From Candidatus Soleaferrea massiliensis AP7 (GTDB lineage Bacteria > Bacillota > Clostridia > Oscillospirales > Ruminococcaceae): a stretch of 64,000 nt of DNA. Location of the stretch: positions 62,001 to 126,000 of the forward strand of contig NZ_CCYH01000038.1 of the NCBI RefSeq assembly GCF_000820765.1. Direction: 5' to 3'. The position numbers and the translations under genes are program-made. Every line of letters begins with the position of its first letter. The first letter of the stretch is position 1. The notes under the pieces were generated by a model. That model searched no databases. It worked only from the letters and a program-made list of their open reading frames with translations, and had not been told where the DNA came from. Below, piece by piece: positions 28,501 through 35,100 of this stretch.

Positions 28501-29911
28501 GCTCGGTGTCGCTGTCCAGCGCCAGCAGGTATTTGACCTCGTTTAACTTGGACAGGTCGCCTGCCGAGCCGAACAGCTCGACCTCCTCGCCGTGCATCAT
28601 GCGCACAAGCTCGGTGATCGCGCCGCGCTTGCGTTCCCAGCCGCTGTACCGCCCGCTCATCCGGTTGTAGGTGCGGTTTCGGATCAGCAGCATGAAGCGG
28701 TTCCCGTACTGCTTGTTGAGCCGCTCGATCTCCTTGATGGCCGCCGCGGCCTGCGAATGGTCGAACGGGTTCTGCTGGTAGGAGGCCTCCCCAAAATCGG
28801 CCAGCACGCAGAAGTCGATGTTGCCCATTCCGTTGCTGTAAAGGAGCTTCTCGAGCCGTTTTCCAAGCTTCGCCGCTTCACTGGCCTTCGGCAGCAGCAC
28901 CGAGATGACCACCAGCGTCTTTGCGTATTTCGGGATGCAGCTGCCGATATCCATGCGCGGTATAAATCCGATATCGGAGAAGCGCAGGCCGACCGTTTCG
29001 AGAATCACCTTGGTCACTTCGGTCAGCGGGATGTATAGGAGCACCGCTGTCAGGATACTTCTGCACAGCCAGCCGAGCAGTACGCTGACGGCAAGCGCAA
29101 GGATGTAGGTTCCCCAGAGGATCAGCCTGCCGATGGTGCGGTTCTTATGGTGCAGCTTCGGATGATGCAGCAGGTAGTAGCCGACATGCTTTTTTTCATC
29201 CTCCTGAGCGGATTTGGCGCGGTCGAGTACCGCTTCGGCAAGCTCCTGCTCCGACTTCCCCTCCACCTGGGAAAGCTCGTACAGCAGATGCCGGTAATAG
29301 TTTTTCGTTTCGGTATCCATCCTGCTGTAGACCCCGGCCGGGTCCTCGGCCAGGATTTTTTCGACGACGCTGTACCTGTCGATCAGCTCCGCAAAGCCGA
29401 TGCTGATCATGTCCTTGAGGTTGACCACCGCGCGCATCATGAGCTGCGGGGCCTGCTCTTCGTCCTGTATCTCAAACAGCGCATAATAGGCCAGCTGCAG
29501 CATCGTGATCTTGATCGCCACCGGCAGGAACGCGAACTCGCCGGAATCGAGACTGCGCTGCTCCTGCATGATTTCAATCAACGTGCTGATGGCGTTGTAG
29601 TTGACGTCATGGCCTTCCTTTAAAAAGTATTCGCGGGCATAGAGATAGGTAAGCGGCAGACGCGTCTTTGTGTCGCAGGGCAACGCGTCCATCTGTTTCA
29701 GTTCCAGCAGCACCGCCTTGCTCTCGCTCTCGATGACATAGTAATTGTCGGTCAGCCACTGCTGGACGCCGCTCTTATCGGGGCGGTCCAGCACCGCGAC
29801 ATATTCCTCCCGGATGCGCCTGAGATTCTGCTGCACGACGCGGCGCAGCGTCTTCGGCTTCATCGGCGAAGCTTTTTTGATATCGATGTCTTTTAAGTAT
29901 AAGGTTTTCAT
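22538..29911 (-). CDS. giant NdvB-like cyclic glucan synthase / GH94 phosphorylase protein
   Basis: The 2,457 residues show the domain order of cyclic beta-1,2-glucan synthases. An N-terminal helical part (1-250) is followed by membrane segments (about 258-300, 655-690, 715-735, 785-815). These surround a GT84-type glycosyltransferase (LALDSDTELL at 464-473 with DxD; Asp 580 in LSHDILEG; RLHRWIRGDW 611-620). A glycoamylase-like domain follows (about 860-1,300, from RTSPTNIGMYMLSVLAARDL). C-terminal beta-sandwich and (alpha/alpha)6 GH94 domains end it, with the phosphorylase acid in SGDWNDG (Asp 2150). It should make or trim a beta-linked glucan at the membrane; linkage and cyclisation cannot be proved here. 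It appears monocistronic. Known homologues are about 2,800 residues. Confidence 0.9.
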   Translation of the reverse strand: MKTLYLKDIDIKKASPMKPKTLRRVVQQNLRRIREEYVAVLDRPDKSGVQQWLTDNYYVIESESKAVLLELKQMDALPCDTKTRLPLTYLYAREYFLKEGHDVNYNAISTLIEIMQEQRSLDSGEFAFLPVAIKITMLQLAYYALFEIQDEEQAPQLMMRAVVNLKDMISIGFAELIDRYSVVEKILAEDPAGVYSRMDTETKNYYRHLLYELSQVEGKSEQELAEAVLDRAKSAQEDEKKHVGYYLLHHPKLHHKNRTIGRLILWGTYILALAVSVLLGWLCRSILTAVLLYIPLTEVTKVILETVGLRFSDIGFIPRMDIGSCIPKYAKTLVVISVLLPKASEAAKLGKRLEKLLYSNGMGNIDFCVLADFGEASYQQNPFDHSQAAAAIKEIERLNKQYGNRFMLLIRNRTYNRMSGRYSGWERKRGAITELVRMMHGEEVELFGSAGDLSKLNEVKYLLALDSDTELLMDTASKMVAAALHPLNKAIVDHEAGVVKSGYGIFVPKIATSLDSAKKTVFSIVMAGTGGATAYDTKSREFYQDLFGESIFSGKGLIDADVFYELLDRRFPENRVLSHDILEGCYLRTAFLSDVELVDSFPSNLTSWLSRLHRWIRGDWQNIRYLGSRVDGEPNRFSPLSRYKIFDNLRRSVVPVLAFLAILVSPFTGKYAAAALTITAFLSVTFAQLLSAVRAVASGGMFSLSRKYYAAILPLSVENLLQALFNIIMLPAHAIKNLDAVVRSLYRMCVSKKRLLEWMTASEGEKRKGSIGALFRHYLLGELSGVFILLVSPYGFVNLFGVLFLLLMPFVMISSYQLRNKVSELDSEQKEKITAYAALMWEFYCDHCTAGDNYLPPDNMQETPVRKIAHRTSPTNIGMYMLSVLAARDLDFIDTASMCTRLSHTLDTIDRLEKWHGNLYNWYDTKTLALLQPSFVSAVDSGNFACCMVALKEGIRDYAGEDMRIGELAKRIGKIADETDLSRFYNKQRKLISIGFDTEKNEYSKSYYDFLMSEARMTSYFAVAKRMASKKHWGTLSRVMSKDGSFAGPVSWTGTMFEYFMPHLLLPAYGGSLLDEALRYCIYCQQRRVKGTGIPWGISESAFFTFDATMNYQYKAHGVQKLGIKQDLDKELVVSPYSTFLTLPFNPQTSYKNLMLLEERGAVGPYGFYEAVDYTTGRRQGKNGSVVRSYMAHHIGMSLLGIDNCLFHNRMQERFMRDHDMQASKELLEEKIAKDTVVFEEIKRKDVVDKNARVAGLSETYDEVSPVNGHATILSNGQLSAFYTDAGISYLAVGEDNLTKATTDTLRLPKGIYAFVASEKEKFSVTSAPFYRKDIVYSATFSEDSVEYLANARDFEAGMKCTVHSLYATEQRQIVVHNKQQKRERAALLIYLEPSLIRFEDDAAHPVFSQLFVQARYDRSTRTLVFSRKMRSGKHAKYLAVGFLEEIDFDYETSRDKLMKNGYQSILDFADLDFEGGTGTPDCIGALRVELSINAGAQKEVTFLSACGETRDEAISRILKLREQGSVQEKRNAPSPIFTDSLEGRTAVKLLPKLLYPYCDDEKILKAIGKNQLSNHALWPYGISGDLPIVLAPIGSKEDVDRLEGYLLALKRLRLYKVEFDLVIPYWEEQIGPLLQKKIEQFGCKEILNHRGGIFFIYRQEMDETLDNLLLAKSVMIVSAKPEEPSEAVPFHPAQVLDSKPLLREEEGLTVYGGTFADERFYADRKTVLPFCNILANPTFGALVSDRALGCSWAINSRENKLTPWNNDVISDNKGEMLLMKIKNETFDLISGSSAVFEPNFAFYAGEARGVRCAVKVTVPGKGCAKQVDVLFENTTDREIRLDCAYYTEPVLGVNRRNSRLISPQFRDGKLLFHNPFNTAVKSHMALSCDRQEVRAICDRVGFLNGDWEKSAAAPCADLCGALVTGIELPPRRKEKVRFVLSYGMTERSAAQLAELPLPKPEADKNRIRIQTPDAYLDHLVNTWLPWQTLGARVMARIGFYQAGGAYGFRDQLQDVTSYLLIDPKWAKRQILRCAAVQFEEGDVMHWWHILPKNAGGLKGVRTRYSDDLLWLPYAVCEYVEKTGDSGILDIETRYLSAPVLKEHEHELYLEPGIAPRKGSVYEHCLRAIDHAMRLGEYGLPLMGSGDWNDGYNTVGAGGRGQSVWLAMFLVIVLERFSALCERRSDSERAEKLREDAEKLRRNIDENAWDGDWYLRAFYDDLSKMGTHEDTECKIDSLPQSFAVLCGMPDRERVNTALSNAWRYLVDEKGRVVKLFTEAFDKSDKDPGYVKAYPKGVRENGGQYTHGAIWFAMALLENGDCDKGYQLLQILNPAYRCSNQELAERYKLEPYYIAADIYTGRDYYGRGGWSIYTGSAGWYYRTAVESLLGVYKKGDVLELSPRIPSSWDGFRMQLTLDGTQLDVSVRRGGAYRLEVDGKEVSTVHLDGGKHTVELQIA

Positions 29912-30055
29912 TCCGGTCTATTCCCCCAAAATATGACACTGTCTTTCGGCGGTATGGCCGCCGGACAGTCAGTTATCCTTATTGTTGCCGGACGAAGGGA
30001 AAAACATGCAAACGCATCAAAACCGGATGAAAACGGATTTTTTTGCGTAAAAAAT

Positions 30056-30095
30056 CCCGGCGCCGGTACAGAAGTGTTTCTGTACCGGCGCCGGG
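30056..30095 (-). terminator. terminator after the DUF6809-like gene
   Basis: Perfect arms CCCGGCGCCGGTACAGAA and its complement with a short loop, followed on the minus strand by ATTTTTTACG. It is 27 nt past the stop at 30,122. Confidence 0.85.
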
Positions 30096-30121
30096 CTGTT
30101 ATCATTTCAAATCGCGGACGA

Positions 30122-30397
30122 TCAGACGGGCATCCAGAGGTTTCTCAGCATCCAGACGGCGTCCCGCATACCGCGGCGGTAGAGCACCTCCATCTGGCGC
30201 TCGTAGCTTGCACTGATCTCAAACAGGATTTCATCGACGAATTCCCGCTCCTCCAGTCTCAGATTGGTGGTCAGCATCTCATCCAGATGCCTGCTCCGCT
30301 GCCTGTAATACTGGTATTCCACCGTCTCCTTGTGCTCTTGGAGCGCGTGCTCCATCAAATTTTCCACAATTTCATTCCATGCTTCGCTGTTCGTCAT
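30122..30397 (-). CDS. small helical protein of unknown function (DUF6809-like)
   Basis: A 91-residue all-helical, charged protein (MTNSEAWNEIVENLMEHALQ ... LRLEEREFVDEILFEI ... MRDAVWMLRNLW). It resembles the small Clostridia family I recall as DUF6809. ATG 30,397 has AAAGGAAG upstream; the longer frame to 30,445 has no ribosome site. It lies opposite the promoter of a probable small RNA. No function is known. Confidence 0.65.
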   Translation of the reverse strand: MTNSEAWNEIVENLMEHALQEHKETVEYQYYRQRSRHLDEMLTTNLRLEEREFVDEILFEISASYERQMEVLYRRGMRDAVWMLRNLWMPV

Positions 30398-30431
30398 AGG
30401 ATATCTTCCTTTCAAATGTCTTGCAACCCCC

Positions 30432-30472
30432 TTGAAAGAAATCACAGCGCATGATATAATATTTACGCTGTG
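30432..30472 (+). promoter_or_regulatory. plus-strand promoter straddled by an inverted repeat
   Basis: -35 TTGAAA (30,432-30,437), 17 bp, -10 TATAAT (30,455-30,460). The perfect inverted repeat CACAGCG / CGCTGTG (30,443-30,449 and 30,466-30,472) brackets the -10, a classic operator layout. Confidence 0.65.
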
Positions 30473-30543
30473 ACATCTTTTTAGATGGTTGCGGTGTTGG
30501 GAAGTGGCTGCTACTTTGCTGGAGAAGAGCCGCTTCCTTTTTT
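30467..30543 (+). ncRNA. candidate small RNA of about 77 nt
   Basis: It runs from the predicted start of the promoter at 30,432-30,460 to an intrinsic terminator: stem GGAAGTGGCT (30,500-30,509) with AGCCGCTTCC (30,528-30,537), 18-nt loop, then six T. No ORF with a ribosome site fits. Its 3' end touches the stop codon of the convergent ribbon-helix-helix gene. The 5' part also has the small repeat CATCT/AGATG. The family is not recognised. A tiny peptide cannot be excluded. Confidence 0.5.
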
Positions 30544-30718
30544 ATTTGAGGTCTGGCTTCAAACGTTTAATCCCGCGGCGCGTAGCTTCCATAATGGATA
30601 CTGCTTCCTGTTCGCAATAGGCATCTAAGATATCTTTTGCTTCCTGATCAAGCTTTACGCCAATTTTATACGGCTTGGGATTGTCCGTTTTGGGACCTCT
30701 TTTTTTCCCCGTAGCCAA
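30542..30718 (-). CDS. small ribbon-helix-helix-like protein, likely transcription regulator
   Basis: A 58-residue protein. After a basic GRP-like start (ATGKKRGPKTDNPKPY) it has a short strand (KIGVKLDQEA) and two helices (KDILDAYCEQEAVSIMEATR; RGIKRLKPDLK), matching Arc/CopG-like ribbon-helix-helix proteins. The start is TTG at 30,718, chosen because GGAGG lies 7-8 nt before it; the ATG at 30,745 has no ribosome site. Upstream direct repeats around its -10 box suggest autoregulation. It converges with the candidate small RNA. No toxin partner is visible. Confidence 0.65.
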   Translation of the reverse strand: MATGKKRGPKTDNPKPYKIGVKLDQEAKDILDAYCEQEAVSIMEATRRGIKRLKPDLK

Positions 30719-30739
30719 TATGACACCTCCTTCAAATGG

Positions 30740-30779
30740 GACCATCTTAATTATATAATAAGACCATCCTATTTGTCAA
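30740..30779 (-). promoter_or_regulatory. promoter and direct-repeat operator of the ribbon-helix-helix gene
   Basis: Minus strand -35 TTGACA (30,774-30,779), 18 bp, -10 TATAAT (30,750-30,755). Two copies of GATGGTC (plus strand GACCATC at 30,740-30,746 and 30,762-30,768) lie 22 bp apart, two helical turns, on both sides of the -10. From here to 30,954 the DNA is AT-rich without a gene. Confidence 0.6.
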
Positions 30780-30954
30780 CAGATGGTGATGAAAAAGGAA
30801 GAAATTTGATAAAATTTATTTTGTTTTGTCGAAAAACAGGTAATGTTCTCATCCATCTATGTTGATTGTCCTCATTCTTCCGCATTATTTTCTTGCCTAT
30901 CCAGTATTTGTTGTATTCTCAAATACCCGATCAGCAAAAATATGGTTCTACCCC

Positions 30955-30983
30955 TTGATTTTCATAGAGGTTCATGCTATAAT
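30955..30983 (+). promoter_or_regulatory. promoter of tRNA-Pro
   Basis: -35 TTGATT, 17 bp, -10 TATAAT, with tRNA-Pro starting 53 nt further on. Confidence 0.75.
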
Positions 30984-31036
30984 AATTGAACATAAAAGAT
31001 CGAGTTGAATGGTTCGACCGGTCTCCCTTATCATAT

Positions 31037-31113
31037 CCGGGTGTGGCACAGTTTGGTAGCGCGCTTGAATGGGGTTCAAGAGGCCGCAGGTTCGACTCCT
31101 GTCACTCGGACCA
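31037..31113 (+). tRNA. tRNA-Pro(GGG)
   Basis: Acceptor stem CCGGGTG/CACTCGG with one wobble pair, anticodon stem CTTGA/TCAAG with loop ATGGGGT giving GGG, T-loop GTTCGACT, and encoded CCA. It stands alone on the plus strand. Confidence 0.95.
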
Positions 31114-31115
31114 TT

Positions 31116-31150
31116 AAAAAGACCGTCGACTTTTGTCGGCGGTCTTTTTT
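31116..31150 (+). terminator. terminator of tRNA-Pro
   Basis: Arms AAAAAGACCGTCGAC and GTCGGCGGTCTTTTT with a TTTT loop, and more T after it. It is directly behind the CCA. Confidence 0.85.
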
Positions 31151-31229
31151 TATTATTGTCTCTCCATACCTGTGCGGATATATACAAAATTCTACATTAT
31201 ATACTTGATAGTAAAATGGAGGTGAATTT

Positions 31230-31964
31230 ATGAATAAAACTCTGTCTTTTTGTGTTAAAAATCAGGACGGTCTAGTCTCTCTGATTAGATTTTTAACAAT
31301 AAAGCCAGATGGATCCTGCTATATTAACTATAATAGTAAAAAAAGCCTTTATCACTTTTCTCTTCATCCACCAAGTATAAAGTACGTCAATGGTCAAATG
31401 CATATCAAAACAAAAAGGAAAATAATTTTCAAACGTACAATTCCTAAATTTTCTGATTTTAATTTTCACAGATGTTTTGAAAGCGTCTTGATACTTGAAC
31501 CTGAATTAAGACACTCACCAAGAAAAATATTAGATTGCGTTAAAATACTGGAATTACCTAAGAATCATATGGTTCATTTCATGCTTATAAGAAGCGATAA
31601 GGCCTGGGGACATATAGAAGAAGCCTTTATAAGTGATAAACCTACCAGCCAACCTAATGAAAGTATTATATCTTACCCTGTATTTTGTGGTATTGAGGAT
31701 CTGCCTAATGCTAATTACTACCTTACATACAATATTGAACCAATTGACAAAACCGTTATAGATTATGTTTCAAGTATAAAAATGCAAAATATTAAATCAG
31801 GGCTTATTAAAAGGAACGTCAACCATATTCTTCATATAAGACATCCTTTTCTTTTTACTGATATAGAAATATGTATAACAGGCGAAGACTTCGCAAAATA
31901 TGAAGTGAACACAAAAACTCTTAATGATGTAAATACAGTTTTCGACTTGCCTATAAACCACTAA
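31230..31964 (+). CDS. AT-rich orphan gene, unknown function
   Basis: A 244-residue protein, start ATG with a strong GGAGGTGA site. It has no signal peptide, membrane segment or motif that I recognise. It is rich in Lys, Asn and Ile (TKRKIIFKRTIPKFSDFNF) with a few Cys. Base composition is clearly more AT-rich than every neighbour and AAA/ATA/TTA codons are common. It is flanked by tRNA-Pro and by a terminator, so it is a single-gene unit. It was probably acquired by transfer at a tRNA-associated site. No integrase or repeat of the tRNA end was seen. Confidence 0.7.
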   Translation: MNKTLSFCVKNQDGLVSLIRFLTIKPDGSCYINYNSKKSLYHFSLHPPSIKYVNGQMHIKTKRKIIFKRTIPKFSDFNFHRCFESVLILEPELRHSPRKILDCVKILELPKNHMVHFMLIRSDKAWGHIEEAFISDKPTSQPNESIISYPVFCGIEDLPNANYYLTYNIEPIDKTVIDYVSSIKMQNIKSGLIKRNVNHILHIRHPFLFTDIEICITGEDFAKYEVNTKTLNDVNTVFDLPINH

Positions 31965-32010
31965 TATAACTGGGTTTTTCCAAGCCACATTATTCTACTT
32001 CGACTAACTA

Positions 32011-32053
32011 AAAGAAAGACTTTCGATTACAATCGAAAGTCTTTCTTATTTTT
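32011..32053 (+). terminator. terminator of the AT-rich orphan gene
   Basis: Arms AAGAAAGACTTTCGATT and AATCGAAAGTCTTTCTT with a 2-nt loop, then ATTTTTT. It is 47 nt past the stop. Confidence 0.8.
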
Positions 32054-32181
32054 TACACAGATATACGAAAATCCGATCGTTCAAACAGCAGATATTTCAC
32101 GAAACCTTTTTCAACCCACCATCCACATCCAGCAAAGGCTTCTTTTGTCCACCCATAATTTCCATCGGCTTTTTCTTTGGA
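32053..32181 (-). pseudogene. C-terminal gene fragment
   Basis: The minus strand is open for about 42 codons to a stop at 32,053 and reads like real protein (KADGNYGWTKEAFAGCGWWV then EKGFVKYLLFERSDFRISV). There is no start or ribosome site, and it begins just past the stop of the giant surface protein. It looks like the 3' end of a gene whose front was lost. The family is not recognised. Confidence 0.35.
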
Positions 32182-32199
32182 TATGCAGCTGAATCTTCC

Positions 32200-35100
32200 C
32201 TACGATATTCTGTCCTGCCCATCTGCGTGCTTTCTTTTCCTGACCACAGCCAATACGACGCCCAAACCGGCCAGAAGGACGAAACCGCCGATTGAACCGA
32301 AGAACAGCGCCTTGTTGTTGAAGTAACGCACCCAAAGATTCGTCGTCACATAGAAATTCCAGATTTCGGCCACCGTCTCGTTTCCGGCGGCATCCATACT
32401 CACAACTCGGACCGCATGGGCCTTTGTGGAATTTCCGGGAATCTCAAAGATAAAGTCCTCCTTTTGAGCCTCCATCGTCTCGATGTCCCCGGATGACCAG
32501 GTCCTGTTCTCCTCCCCATCCAGGTAGACCGCTACGGAATCCAGCTTCAGGTTATCCTGCGCAGACAGCAGAACCGAGAGGCTCTCCACCGGATAGGTGA
32601 CGCCATCCTCCAGATTTGCCACAACCAGGTTGGGCGGAGTCTTGTCGATTCCGAAGCTGATTTCTTTATCCTTGGTTTCCAGTGTGTTTTCGGCGACGTT
32701 TCCAGCCGCGTCCTCTGAGTGGATTGAAAGCCGGTAAACGCCGTCATCCTCAAAATTGCTCTTGAAGATGGTGTAGGTATATTTGTACCAGCTGTCATTT
32801 CCGCCTTCCACGTCAATCCTGTACTGTTCACCCTCCCGCAAAACCAGGGTTTTGTCATTCTTAAACAGTGTAATCCGGATGTTGACCAGTTCATTCGGGT
32901 TTGTTTCCGTGACGACCACATCAACCGGCGCGCGCGTAAACGAGCCGTTGAGCTTCTCCGTCATCAGCGCATAGGTCGAGCCAAACCGGTTGACCGAAAA
33001 GACGACCTGTTTTGTCGTGGTGTTGCCCGCCCTGTCGGTCAGGGACGCCTCCAGCGTATAGATGTCGTCCACGTACTTCTCCTTAACAAAGTTTCGAAAC
33101 GTGAAGGTCTGTCCATTCTGAACCGCCGCATAGCTGCCGTCAAGCTCCACCTCACCTCTGCCCGCGCCCTTCAACGTGATGCGCACCTCATTCACATCGA
33201 AGTTCGTATCGGTATAGGAAACGACGGGGATGACATCCCCCTTGTTGGCTGAGCGGTCTTCCACGCCGGATATGCTCAGCTCCGGGGCTGTTCGGTCGAC
33301 ATAGAAGCTCTGCCGCTCAAAATCCGCCGCCCGGTTTCCGGCCTTGTCTGTGTATGAAATATCAAACGTGTAGAGCGCGTCGCCTGCGTAGGTGATGGTC
33401 GCAATATGATCGTCCCCGCTTTCCCGCCATCCGCTTACTGATGGGCGGGCGGCGTCCGCGCCGTCATTGACGGCGGTCAGCTCGATGTTGATCCGGCTTT
33501 CATCGAAATTGTGCTCCCGGATGGTGACGGTGGCCGTACGCGCCGCGTTGTAATAGCTGCCGTTCTGGACGGCATTGTTGTCATAGGCAACGCGGATCGT
33601 CGGGACTGTCTTATCAATCGTAAAGTCGGTCGGCGCCGCTGTGCCGTTCCTATACCGCTCGCCGCTGCATACATTCCCGGCCTGGTCGGCATACGAAATG
33701 GCAAACCGGTAGTCCCCATCCGCCGCATAGGTGATGGTAGCCGTCCACTTCGTATTGTCAAGATTCCCGGTACCGGCCGTCCTGCTCCAGGATGAGATGG
33801 CCGGCACCGGACCGTCCGTGTTTGTGATGGTCAGCCTGACATCCTTGGGATTAAAGTTGCGTTCGGTCACCACAATGGTTGCCGTTCGGTTTTCCTTAAA
33901 GTATTTGCCGCTGTCCGCGTTGTTGTTGTCATATGAAATGTCGATCTGGGGCGCCGTCGTATCGATCTTGATGGTTGTCTGCTCCTGCGATGCGTTTCCG
34001 GCATTGTCTTCGGCAAAGACCCGGATGACGACGTCGTTGCTGTTGTTGCGCGTTTTGTCCACCGTGATGCTCCCCGTCCAGGACTCGCGCAGCTGGTCTC
34101 TGCCGGGCGCGGGATTGTCAAAGACAAACAGGTTTCCGCTCTGGGTGGTTTTCCCCATATTCAGCACCTCGTACCGGACACGCTTGAGTCCTGAACAGGT
34201 GTTCCCGGCGACAGGATCCGTCACCTTGATGTCCACCTTGACATCGCGGCTGTAGATGCCGTTCACAGGCTGCGGCGGCCGGATGGTAACTTCCGGGGCG
34301 ATGGTTTCCTCCCGCGGCTTTGTGTTGTCGACAATCATACCGTCGGTGCTGATGTAGGTGACGTTGCCGGCGTAGTCCACCAGCTTCAGATAGACGGAAA
34401 ACTGTTCGTTCGGCTTGATGTTCAGGCTGGAGAAATCGCGCCACTCCTTCACCGCGTCCAGCTCCGAAGTCTTCTTCGCGGCTGTATCGGCTGTCTTATA
34501 GTACTGGATGGTCTCAAGCGGCGAGGTCAGGTCATTCGCGTCTCCGGTAATCGTGATGCCCCGATTTGAGAAGAGACCGAAGAGCAGCGGTTCCGTCAGG
34601 GATTCCCATCTCCTTTCCCAGCCCTCCTGCGCTTTGGCCTTGATATGGCCCGTCGGGCGGTTCTGGTCCACCGTAAACGCAGTCGGCGCGGCGGAATTCC
34701 CATAGCTGACGCCGTCGTTTTGATTGCCTGCCAGATCGGCATAGGAGATATCGAACCGGTAGTTGGCGTCCGCCTCATAGCGGATCACAGCCGTATGCTT
34801 CGCTTCGTCCGGGCTGCCGCCTTCGGCCGTCTTCCATTCGCTGATTACGGCATCCCGGTCGATCTCAATCTGCGCGCCATTGCCATCGGCCGCCGCAATT
34901 CGGATGCCCCCCGCCGCATCCTCAGGACTGAAATGATGGCTGCGCTCGGTGATCACAACCGTGGCGGTTCTCTGCCTGTCAAAGTAGCCGCGGTCCCCCA
35001 CGATCTTATGTGCGTCGTTATTGTCATAGGAGACGGTGATCTCAGGCGGCGTGATGTCGATGTCCAGTTCTTCCTCGCTGTACGATTCATTTCCGGCATT

